64,000 nt of DNA from Pyrus communis (Eukaryota > Streptophyta > Magnoliopsida > Rosales > Rosaceae), in NCBI RefSeq assembly GCF_963583255.1, contig NC_084804.1, positions 23,566,061-23,630,060 of the forward strand, written 5' to 3'. The notes beneath the pieces were generated by a model that ran no database searches, was not told the DNA's origin, and worked only from the letters and a program-made list of their open reading frames with translations. The position numbers were made by a program, and so were the translations under genes. The stretch's first letter is position 1; every line of letters begins with the position of its first letter. Positions 10,820 to 20,807 of this stretch are shown piece after piece.

Positions 10820-11129
10820 GCTAAGGGTTGTTGATTGGGCTAGAGGTTTTGCATGGCTCAAAGGATTGTTTGATTGGGCTAGGCCCTTTGTTTTATGTCC
10901 AAAGTGCATACAAGGCTTTCAAATTCGTCCAACACTTTGGCTCCAAGCATATGCTATCCATTCCAAGCCCAATTTTGCTCCAAAATGCTCCAAAATGCAT
11001 CTTTTTGCTTCCTTAGCCATATGAACCTAAAAACACACGAAAATGGCTTAAACTACTAAAACAACTATGAATTAACAACATAGATGCACGAAAACAAGCT
11101 AAGTAAGTCGCCTAAATATGCTCCTATCA

Positions 11130-11425
11130 GGAATTGAAAGAGGAACAAGACATGGTTGTTGACAATCGAACAATCAAGGAACTTTTAGCCTCGGGATTGG
11201 ACAATGCCGTGCCTCTTTGCATTCAATATCTTGCGGCAGTTCAAGGCAAAATTGATGAATTCGAATTGAAGTCTAGTTTGCTACATCACATTCCCAAATA
11301 CCATGGGCTGTCCATGGAAGATCCAAACAAGCATCTTAAGGAATTTGAAGTAGTATGCTCGAGTATGACACTTATTAATGTGGATGGGAATATTTTGAAG
11401 ATGAAAGCCTTTCCATTCTCTCTTA
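11130..11425 (+). pseudogene. gag: Element A gag, central piece
   Basis: This continues gag from 6833 and encodes the retrotransposon capsid region, with HHIPKYHGLSMEDPNKHLKEF and a following VDGNILKMKAFPFSL. It is interrupted at 11425 by a MITE inserted at the trinucleotide TTA and resumes in frame at 11758-11761. Frame is conserved across both insertions, so they entered a readable gag or one decayed only by substitution. Confidence 0.8.
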
Positions 11426-11757
11426 GGTACTGTTTGGTACATGGGACGGGACGGAACAGAGTGGGACAAGGCGTTCCGTCCCACGTTTGGTGCGCCTAAA
11501 ACAGGTGGAACAAGTTGTTCCACGGGACGAGTTTTGGGTGAATTTTCGTTCCACCTCACCCCCCTGGAACGACTCGTTCCACATCCGTGGAACACAAAAT
11601 TATAACCACTCTGTCTCCTTCTTCTTCCTCCTTGTTTCCATCCGAGGGCATCTTTGCTCCCGCTCCGTTCCGTTCCGTCCTGTCCCGTCCCGTCCCGTCC
11701 CATCCCGTTCCGTCCCATCCCGTTCCGTCCCGTCCCGTCTGCATACCAAACGATACC
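11426..11757. mobile_element. 332-bp Tourist/PIF-Harbinger-like MITE
   Basis: The ends GGTACTGTTTGGTACATGGG and, on the other strand, GGTATCGTTTGGTATGCAGA form imperfect terminal inverted repeats of about 27 bp that run into GGGACGGGACGG. TTA at 11423-11425 and 11758-11760 is the target duplication. A 3-bp TTA/TAA target and a TGTTTGG-type terminus are typical of Tourist-like MITEs (PIF/Harbinger). It has no coding capacity. The interior holds a CCGTCC/CCATCC/CGTTC simple repeat at about 11660-11740. Confidence 0.8.
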
Positions 11758-13137
11758 TTATGGACAAGGCTAAAGATTGGCTCTTTGAATTAGCACCTGG
11801 AATCGTCACTTCTTGGGAAAGCATGAAGAAAGCATTCTTAGAGAAATTATTCCCAACTTCAAGAGTTATTCTTTTGAGGAAGAAAATTAGTGGAATTCAA
11901 CAAGGCCCGGGAGAATCCTTTCCAGCGTATTATGAGTGTTTTAAGACTTTAGTTGCATCCTGCCCACAACATCAAATGAAGGAAGAACTTTTAATTCAAT
12001 ATTTCTACGAAGGACCGCTTCCACTTGAGAGACAAATGCTTTATGCTTCAGTGGGAGGTGCTTTGGTTGACAAAACACCAGTGGCAGCGAAGATCTTAAT
12101 AGCTAACTGAGCCTTGAATGCACAACAATACGAAGGAGTTGGAGGAAGAGACCGCACACGGCAGAGTCAAGTTAATAAGGTAAGTGCTATTTCAGAACTT
12201 CAAACTCAAATGGCTAATCTTTCTACTCTTATTTCGCAGGTTGTTGAAGGATCCAAAGTGCAAAGTGCAGCTGCTTGTGGCGTTTACTCTATGAGAGGAC
12301 ACTTCACAGATCAATGCCCTCAATTAATAGAGAATGGGGGATGGGAAAATGCTAATGCCGTGGGTTATCAAGCCCAAAATCAACCTAGGTATGATCCATT
12401 TTCAAACACCTACAATCTGGGCTGGAGAGATCACCCAAATATGAAGTGGAGGGAGGCTCAACAAACTCAACAACATAGATAGCCACCTCCGGGGCTCTAT
12501 CAGAGGCCATTCGCACCACCACAACTTCCACCACAATCTGCCCAACCAAATTCAGGTTCATCTTTGGATAATGATAAAATTCTTCAAGTACTAACCTCTT
12601 TGACTCAGGGTTTACAGAATCAAGCCAAAGAGGTCGCCGAACTGAAGAAGCAAATAGGGCAGATGGCGGAATTCATGGGACAAATCAGAGAAGAAGGCCA
12701 ACTACCTAGTTCAATCATTGTCAATCCAAAAGGAGGTTTTGAAACGGCTAAAGCTATCACCTTAAGAAGTGGTAAAGAGGTTGGAACCAATCCCAAAATG
12801 TCCAAACAAAGCCAAAAAGAGGACAAAAAGCTGATGCTTGAAGAAGAAGAAGTGGACAAGGCCATAGCAAGGGAAGAGCAACCCTTGCCACAGCCTCCCA
12901 GAGCTTCTACACCACCAAACTCAGGTAAGGTTGTTCCAAATTCGGCTCATTCTAACCTTATTCTACCAAATGTGCCTTTCCCTTGTAGGTTTATGCAATC
13001 TAAGAAAGAAAAGAATGAAAAAGACATCTTAGAAACCTTTCGGAAAGTGCAAGTCAATATCCCACTTCTTGATGCAATAAAGCAAGTTCCAAGGTATGCT
13101 AAATTCTTAAAAGAGCTTTGTACAACAAGGAAGTGGT
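11758..13137 (+). pseudogene. gag: Element A gag, C-terminal piece
   Basis: This encodes the rest of the capsid domain (DKAKDWLFELAPG, LEKLFPTSR, QGPGESFPAYYECF), a degenerate zinc knuckle (CGVYSMRGHFTDQC, lacking the second Cys), and the same gag C-terminus seen in element B (GQIREEGQLPSS; FRKVQVNIPLLDAIKQ). In-frame stops fall at 12108-12110 (TGA before ALNAQQ, expected Arg) and near 12480 (TAG), and the frame shifts near 13130 where element B has extra Lys/Arg codons. The product would bind element RNA and form the virus-like particle; this copy cannot. Confidence 0.8.
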
Positions 13138-16100
13138 AAGGGTAAGTGAAAATGTTTGTGCAGTTTTACAAAGAAAACTGCCACCTAAATGCAAAGATCC
13201 AGGTAGTTTCATAATCCTTTGTGTTAATGGTAATACCATGTTTGAACATGCTATGTTAGATTTAGGTGCTTCCATTAACGGCATGCTTTACTCTATCTAT
13301 GCATCTATGAATCTAGGAGAGCTTAAAAACGATGGTGTTATTATTCAATTAGCTGATCGTTTTAATGCATATCCGAAATGAGTTTTGGAAGATGTTTTGG
13401 TGTAGGTTGACCATTTGATATTTCCAACTGATTTTTATGTGCTTGAGATGGAAGATTCGGCCCATTCTACACCTTTGCCAATCTTACTTAGAAGACCTTT
13501 CATGAAAACAGCTCAAACCAAGATAGATGTGTTCAAGGGAACGTTAACAATGGAATTTGATGGAGATGTCATTGATTTTAATATTTCTTAAGCTATAAGG
13601 TATCCTATTAATGATTATTCTTGTTTCTCAATTGATGTTTTGGACTCATTGGTGTAAGAATTTCTTGAATCCCTAGATAGGGATGCCCTTGAAACAACCA
13701 TTGCTAAAGTAATTGGACCCAAAATCAATATGGACAAGCTTAATCATGCAGCAACTAGCGAGAAGGTGGCTGCCCTTGAGTTTTTGCCGCAACATGTTGG
13801 TAAGCTTCCAATCCCAATTCCAATTTCCGTTTCTACTAACAAGTTGTTACCTTCAGTGATTCAGGCACCCACTCTTGAGCTTAAACCATTACCGAATCAT
13901 TTGAAGTATGTGTTTTTGGGAGATAAAGAGACATTACCCATCATAGTCTCTTCATAACTCATGGCAATGGAGGAGGAGAAATTGGTTCGGGTGTTGAAAA
14001 AGTACAAAACAGCCATTGGATGGACTTTGGCTGACATTAAGGGAATTAGTCCTACAACATGCATGCATCGCATACTTCTAGAGGAGAGGGCTAAACCAAC
14101 TCGAGAGGCTCAATGCTGACTCAACCCTCCAATGATGGAAGTTGTGGTGAAGAAGATCATTAAACTTCTTAATTGTGGAGTTATTTATCCAATTTCAGAT
14201 AGTCGTTGAGTTTCACCAGTTCAAGTAGTTCCAAAGAAATCTGGGGTCACTGTGGTGAAAAACCAAGAGAATGAACTTATTCCCACTCGTATCCAAACAG
14301 GTTGGAGAGTTTGCATTGACTATAGGAAGTTCAACGCCACCATAAGGAAAGATCACTTTCCTTTGCTGTTCATTGATCAAATGCTTGAAAGGTTAGCCAG
14401 TCATTCTTTTTATTGCTTTCTTGATGGTTATTCGAGATATAATCAGATTGTTATAGCTCCAGATGATCAAGAAAAACTAATTTTACTTGTCCATTCGGTA
14501 CTTTTGCTTATCGTCAAATGCCATTTGGTTTATGTAATGCACCAGCCACTTTTCAACGATGCATGGTAAGTATCTTTTCAGATTTTGTTGAGAAGATTAT
14601 TGAAGTTTTCATGGATGATTTTAGTGTCATTGGTGACTTTTTTGATGGTTGTTTAAATAATTTCACGTTGATATTGAAACGATGCATTGAAACTAACCTT
14701 GTTTTAAATTGGGAAAAATGTCACTTCATGGTAAAACAAGGCATAGGTCTAGGTCATATTGTTTCAGAAAAGGGAATTGAAGTTGATAAATCAAAGATAG
14801 ATCTTGTATGCTACTTACCCTCTCCCACTTCGGTGAGAGAGGTTTGCTCCTTCCTTGGACATGCATGATTCTATAGGCGTCTTATCAAGGATTTCTCAAA
14901 GATTTCAACACCATTTGTGCCAACTACTACAAAAGAATGTGCCATTTGTACTTGATGAGGAATGTGAGAAGGCATTCAATCACCTCAAAGAGATGCTAAT
15001 GTCGGCACCTATCATTGTTCCACCAGATTGGAGTCTTCCATTTCAGCTTATGTGCGGCGCTTCAGATTATGCTTTAAGGGCTGTTTAGGGACAACGGAAG
15101 GACAAGAAGCCACATGTCATCTACTACGCTTCCCGGACCTTGAACGATGCTCAATTGAATTACTCCACCACTAAAAAAGAACTCCTTGTTGTTGTGTTTG
15201 CTTTAGATAAGTTTCGTTCGTATTTACTTGAAACTAAAGTCATAATTTACTTAGACCATGCAGCTTTGAAGTACTTACTTACAAAGAAAGAAGCCAAACC
15301 AAGGCTTATTCGCTAGATGCTTCTTCTTCAAGATTGACATGGAAATTCGAGACAAAAAAGGAAGTGAGAATGTAGTAGCTGACCATTTGAGTCATTTGGT
15401 ACATGAAGAAGACCCTCTACCCATTCCTGAGGCATTCCCAGATGAACAGCTGCTGACCATTAAGGTAAGTGCGCCATGGTATGCTGATATGTGAATTATA
15501 TTGTGTCTAAACAAGTTCCAAGCACCATAAATAGGCACCAACATGATAAACTTAAAAAAAAGGCTCGATTTTATGTGTAGGATGACCTTTATTTGTGGAA
15601 ATATTGCCCTGATCAGATTATACGTAGGTGTGTGCATGATTCAGAATTTACTTCCATTTTAACTTTCTGTCACATTTATGCTTGTGGGGGTCACTTTGGT
15701 GCTCAAAGAATAGCACTTAAAGTTCTAGAATGTGGATTTTATTGGCCTACTATTTTTAAAGATGCTAGAAATTTTTGTATGACTTGTGATCGTTGTCAAA
15801 GAACGGGCAATATAGGTTCCAAAGATCAAATGCCGCAAAACCTTATCTCTATCGAAATTTTTGATGTTTAGGGCATTTATGCGTCCTTTTCCTTCCTCAC
15901 ATGGTTTCAATTATATTTTACTTGCTGTGGATTATGTTTCGAAATGGGTGGAAGCAAGAGCCACCTGTACTAATGATTCCAAAGTGGTTGTAGATTTTAT
16001 TAAAACTAACATAGTTGCAAGGTTTGGAATGCCGCGAGTACTTATAAGTGATGGGGGCTCTCACTTTTGTAATAGGATCATTGAGGCACTACTTAAGAAG

Positions 16101-16765
16101 TATAATGTCACACATAAGGTTTCGACACCTTATCATCCCCAAACAAGTGGCCAAGCCGAAGTTTCCAACCAAGAAATCAAGCAAATCTTGGAGAAGACAG
16201 TTGGACCAACTCGAAAGGATTGGAGCTTGCGTTTGCATGATGCATTGTGGACATATCGCACTGCTTACAAAACACCAATTAGAATGTCTCGTTTTCGGCT
16301 CATTTATGGGAAACCATGTCATCTTCCAGTTGAGTTGGAGCATCGTGCATATTGGCCAGTCAAGACTTTCAACATGAACATTGATGGCGCTGGACTTCAT
16401 AGGAAGTTGCAATTGAATGAGCTTGAGGAAATTTGAATGTGGCTTACGAGAACGCTCTCATTTACAAAGTGAAAACAAAGGCTGCCCATGACAAGATGAT
16501 TCGAAGTAAAACGTTTTCTGTGGGGCAAAAAGTGTTACTTTTCAACTCTCGCCTTCATTTGTTTCCAAGTAAGTTGCGTTCTAAATGGATTGGTCCTTTT
16601 GTTGTTACTAATGTCTTTCCCTATGGTGCAGTCTAAATTCAAAGTTTAAAGACAGGACATGAATTCAAAGAGAATGGACACCGTTTGAAGCCTTACTATG
16701 AGTGTTTTGAGGAGCATGTCGTGGAGGATGTACCCCTCCATGCCGTTGGCCCTAGTGAAGCTTAG
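13118..16765 (+). pseudogene. pol: Element A pol, heavily decayed
   Basis: It is collinear with element B pol: protease active site LDLGASING near 13260; reverse transcriptase with CFLDGYSRYNQI (14416-14450) and FMDD at 14608-14619; RNase H from about 15040; integrase zinc finger and core from about 15640, with SDGGSHFC near 16050 and a Glu in SNQEIKQ near 16170. It ends at a TAG at 16763-16765 after PSEA. Many stops and frameshifts are present, including TGA 13378, TAG 13403, TGA 14117, TGA 14207 (where B has Trp) and a frameshift near 14480. Several stops are CGA-to-TGA, CAG-to-TAG or TGG-to-TGA by comparison with B. It is not functional. Confidence 0.85.
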
Positions 16766-18865
16766 ATAGAGGTATCGTCCGGCTGGAAGATGTTAAAGCA
16801 AGCGCTTATAGGGAGGCAACCCATGTGTTCAAATAAAAAGACATAGGAATTTCCAGCTCTTACAACCATATTTGCTCTCTTTTACCCTTCTCTTTATTGT
16901 TTTTACTTTGCCATGATTGTCTTGTTTGCTAGTTATCTTTTAAGGAAAACTAATGAAAAAGACTTGAAAACTTTGAGTTTTAACGATAAGGACAAAATAA
17001 AAGGTAAAGTGAATAGTACCAGGTTTGACTTTTTAGTGTAAAAATGTGATTTTTCGTTAAAGTGAGTAGTACCGTGGGTTTTTCGTTAAAACTCCCTATA
17101 TCTTTTATTGCTTTCTTGTTTAAGTTTATTTTTGAAACATTGAGGACAATGTTTGGTTTAAGTGTGTGGGGGGGGGGGGGGTGTAAGCAGATTGTTTTTC
17201 ATGACTTATTTTCGAATTTCACCACCTATCACTACTAATATTGTTATTCACCGTTTTAAAGTGTTAATTGTGTGTCATAAAAAAAAATTGAAAAAAAAAA
17301 AACGAAAAAGTTGAGCAAATACCAAAAAAAGAAAAAAAAGAAAGAAGAGTAGTTTTTGTTGCTTGTTTGTGTCTTAGGGTACATTCCAACACAATGATGA
17401 GGATTTGGTTTTATTGCATGGCTGTTAAAGAAAGTTACAAACATGGGTGGAAGTTTGATATGCTTTTTGGTTAATACTTAGTTGTAGTTGTCATTTACGA
17501 ATTCACATGTAATCAATCACAAAGAAAAAAAATAAGTTTTTGTAACATTCTTGAAGGAAGAAACTCAAACTAACGCTACAACCTTGTGAGACTTGAGCCT
17601 ATTCTTTGCTTGGAGAGTTACTAATCCGTGATGTTCTTGTTTTTTAAAGTTGTTGCTTGATCTCATTATTTCTTTGCTTGATTGTTACTTAGAATGCTTT
17701 TTCATCATTTTAGTTCTAAATACTAGAACTCATGCCTGTTTCAATGAAAGCATAAAATTGATTGCATAACAAATAACAAGATGAAGGTGTTTAGTTACCA
17801 CCATAGCCAAAAAGCCTTATCCCTTGCATATGTATTGTAGGTTTAACCCTTTTGAGCCTTATTTAGCCTATTTTCATTGTTAGCCTGCATTATCCCTACC
17901 TAGCCTAGTATAGAAATATCCATACCCTTGTTCTTAAAGAATATTGGAGCATGACTTATGGGGAATTCCTTCTGATCTACGATTTGCAGAAAAACAAGTA
18001 TGGGGGAAGAATTTGTTCTTTTGAATCCAATGAAGTAGCGCGTATGTTTCAAAGAAAAAAAAAACAAAAGAAAAAAATTTGTTCAAGAAGAAAAAAAAAA
18101 AAAAAACAAAAACAAAAACAAAAAGGTTGAAAAGAAGAGTACACAAATGTTGGTTGTTGAAAAGGGTCCAAAAATGTGAATTTGACCCTAAAGTTGTACG
18201 AATTTCCCCTTTGTGTTTAATGTTGGGTGCTGTACTCAAAAGTTGAATTCTAAGTGTTGATTTCATTACTTTGCTTACTATCACTTTAAGAACCTTTGGT
18301 TATCCTTAACCTTCCTTTGTTAGCCAATACGTTAGCCCCATTATAACCCTTAGACTTCTGTCTTGATTTTTATGTGATTCAATATGTGGAGTTTGAAATT
18401 GGTACGAGCATATGGAATCCCTGGTTCTTGCTTCTAAGTAGTGGCATTCCATTCATGAGATCATACACATGTTGTATTAATAATTCCAGAAAGTGCCTTC
18501 TTTGTTATAACATATGTGAGTGCTTGTTTACATGTTTACGTCAATCTTCTTACATATACTTAGTATAGGGAGTGTAGTCATAAAATCTGTGTGAAAATAG
18601 AGAGTATATGTGAGGAATTGAGTGAATTCTCTAAGGCATGTTACTACTTTCAAATGTTGTTTTAATTGATTAAATGCGAGCTGGTGAGTGGTCATTGCAG
18701 TTAAGTATAAGCTCGAGAGTAAGGATAGCTAAAATCTATGTGCATAATGATTTTTAACATGTCATGTTCCATTGGAAATCCCTGTGGCAATTGTTGGAAG
18801 GTTTAGGTTTTGTTTTGTTTTCTTTGTTTTGCTTAAGGACTAGCAAAAGCTAAGTGTGGGGGAAT
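16766..18865 (+). other. Element A 3' spacer
   Basis: This 2.1-kb stretch between pol and the 3' LTR has no credible gene. It contains the GGGAGGCAACCC hairpin motif (16801-16826), a first G-rich tract AAGTGTGTGGG... at 17160-17185 after ACATTGAGGACAATG, two A-rich or GAAAAA runs (about 17278-17345 and 18050-18125), and a terminal polypurine tract AAGTGTGGGGGAA at about 18852-18864 next to the LTR. Athila elements often carry an env-like ORF in this interval; I cannot find one here. Confidence 0.65.
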
Positions 18866-20448
18866 TAGATAGAAGCATATTTATGTGACTTTGTTATCTT
18901 ATTTCTTTGCATTTACCTAATTAATTTCCATTTATTATCGTAATTTAAGTTATTTTCGTATTATTGTAGGTCCAATTGGTAAAGATGACAATAAATGGCT
19001 AAATGGAGCAATTTGGAGCAGTTTTGGACTCGAAATGGATAGCATGCTTGGAGAACAAATGGACTGGACATTTTTGATGATTTAAAGGTGTTTAACATGT
19101 GTAAGACATGTGCCAAGAATTGAAGCAATCAGAATTGAAGCTTGGAAGACAAGGAAAAACATTATCTTATCCAACCTTATCCAAACTTACCTTATCTTAT
19201 CCACATCTTATCTTATCTTATCTAAGCTTATCCAACATCCCACTTTATCCAACATTATCTCATATTATCTCCAGCTGAAAAAGGAGTCCTTATCCTATTC
19301 TAAATACTTCCCATCTGATTCTAGGAGTCCTAATCCATCAAAACAACTCAATCCCTTTCCTCCTTGGTTTCAGTCGAACCCTACCCTATATAAACATAAT
19401 TGTGCAGCAGCATTCAGGGGGGTTGTATAGCAGGTTTTAGGAGCATTCAAGGGAGAATACAAGTGTGCCGCAATCTGCAATTGGAAAAGGAGAGCTTGGG
19501 CCGTGCAAAGATAAACCTAAGAGTTGTGCCGCAATATTGCAATCAAGCCATTGGAGATTTTCAGAGTTCTTTCTATCCTTGTTTAGTTTTCATGTTTATT
19601 TTAGTTTGCTTTTCAATTATGATGAACATGTGTAACTAAATTTCTTTTTAGCTAGAGGTGAATTCGAAGCCATGGTCATATGTTTTGTATGAATTGATTG
19701 CATCCAGTTATTGTTTCATAAAACATGAATGCGATTTACTTATCTGCTTTATAGAGAACTTATTCTTGTATGTTTATTAAGGATGCATACTTAGTTTGCA
19801 TGCAAGGATTTGATGCTAGAATATAAGGGAATTTCACCAAATCGTTATAAACTTATATTTGTAAGTAGTAAAAGTCACTAGTCATGATTGAGTTAAGTAA
19901 ATTCCTGGCAGGAGTATCATGCTTATCATAGTTACGAATGCCTTGTCAATTCTTATGATTTTCACAAAATTTAATGATCTTTGAGATGTATCTCTATCAT
20001 CATTTTTATAGTTAGGGAACTTAAGAAGAATATTTTGGTTGCGTCGCTGAGTCCAATTCAATGAATTTAGGAAAATCTGATAGTTAATTAGTGCATTCAC
20101 AATTAATTTGGGGCATTGTCATTCATGGTTTATAGAAAGAATAACTGAAAATCGGTTTGTATGCATATGTTTTATGTGCGGAGAAGAATCCTCTAGCTAG
20201 CCTTTCACCTATATCTCGTACAAGACTTAATTCATTTGTTGCAATTTACTTTATTTTTGTTAAAATTCGTCCAAAAATCCCCCTCAGTTCTTATTTTGTG
20301 TTAGTCTAGCTTAGTTTTCAGTTTTTAAGTTTAATTCGTGTTGATTAGCATCCCTCCTAATCCCCGGCCTAGAACGATCCCTACTTGCTCATACTACAAT
20401 TGCCTAAATATATAGGGTTTAATTTGTGTGCTAGTTCATACCACATCA
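18866..20448 (+). mobile_element. Element A 3' LTR
   Basis: It starts at about 18866 (TAGATAGAAGCATATTTATG, a mutated TGATAGGAGC terminus) just after the polypurine tract and ends CCACATCA at 20448, about 1583 bp. Its last 400 bp match the truncated 5' LTR at 6186-6599. It contains the family core (about 19570-20200) with the AATATAAG stem. Directly after it, at 20449, gag of element C begins mid-sequence, so A is inserted in C; the 5-bp target would be GAGAT, but the left flank has been destroyed. Confidence 0.85.
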
Positions 20449-20807
20449 GAGATCGAGCACGCAGATCCTCCACACAAGTTTAGCATGCCACACTTCACAT
20501 CTTTCAAAGGAGATGGAGATCCGAAGAGGCACTTAAAGCACTACCGAAGCACGATGGTCCTTTATCGGAGCAACGATGCCCTTATGTGCAAAATCTTTGC
20601 CACCACCTTACAAGGTGAGGTGCAAGATTGGTTTCACACCTTGCCACCACGATCTATGCAGAATTTTTATGATCTTTCCTTGGTTTTCACCAAAGAATAC
20701 TCATCCTACCGCTTGATCAAGAAAAAGTCCGACCACTTGTTCAACGTGAAGAAGAACCCAAAGGAGTCGCTTCGCGACTACTTGAAGAGGTTCAAAGCAG
20801 AGAAGGC
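20449..20807 (+). pseudogene. gag: Element C gag, first visible piece
   Basis: The encoded stretch FSMPHFTSFKGDGDPKRHL, LQGEVQDWFHTLPPRS and YLKRFKAEKA is the capsid (retrotransposon gag) domain of Tat-lineage Ty3/gypsy elements. The N-terminus is missing because element A's LTR abuts it; codons before EIEHADPP are LTR sequence. It is cut at 20807 by the AAGGC-flanked insertion and continues at 25077. Confidence 0.8.

Larger units (their letters stand above)
6834..11129 (-). mobile_element. Solo LTR S1 inserted in element A gag (contains S2)
   Basis: The insertion is flanked by GGAAT at 6829-6833 and 11130-11134, and gag continues in frame across it. Without the nested S2 it is about 1.77 kb. 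The right end CTCCTATCA is the reverse complement of TGATAGGAGC, the 5' terminus of this LTR family. The left terminus reads TAATTGAGG rather than the usual TG, so one end has mutated or the boundary is a base or two off. No pol or gag is inside, so it is a solo LTR left after LTR-LTR recombination. Confidence 0.75.

Noticed and set aside
9110..10909. His/Ser/Thr-rich minus-strand ORFs in S1 and S2 (and plus-strand ones at 21252-22210)
   Set aside because: They are translations of TGCATGTGAATG-type simple repeats inside LTRs and sit in several overlapping frames.
11281..11824. Arg/Gly/Asp-rich or Pro/Ser/Val-rich ORFs
   Set aside because: They read through the GGGACGG repeat of the MITE.
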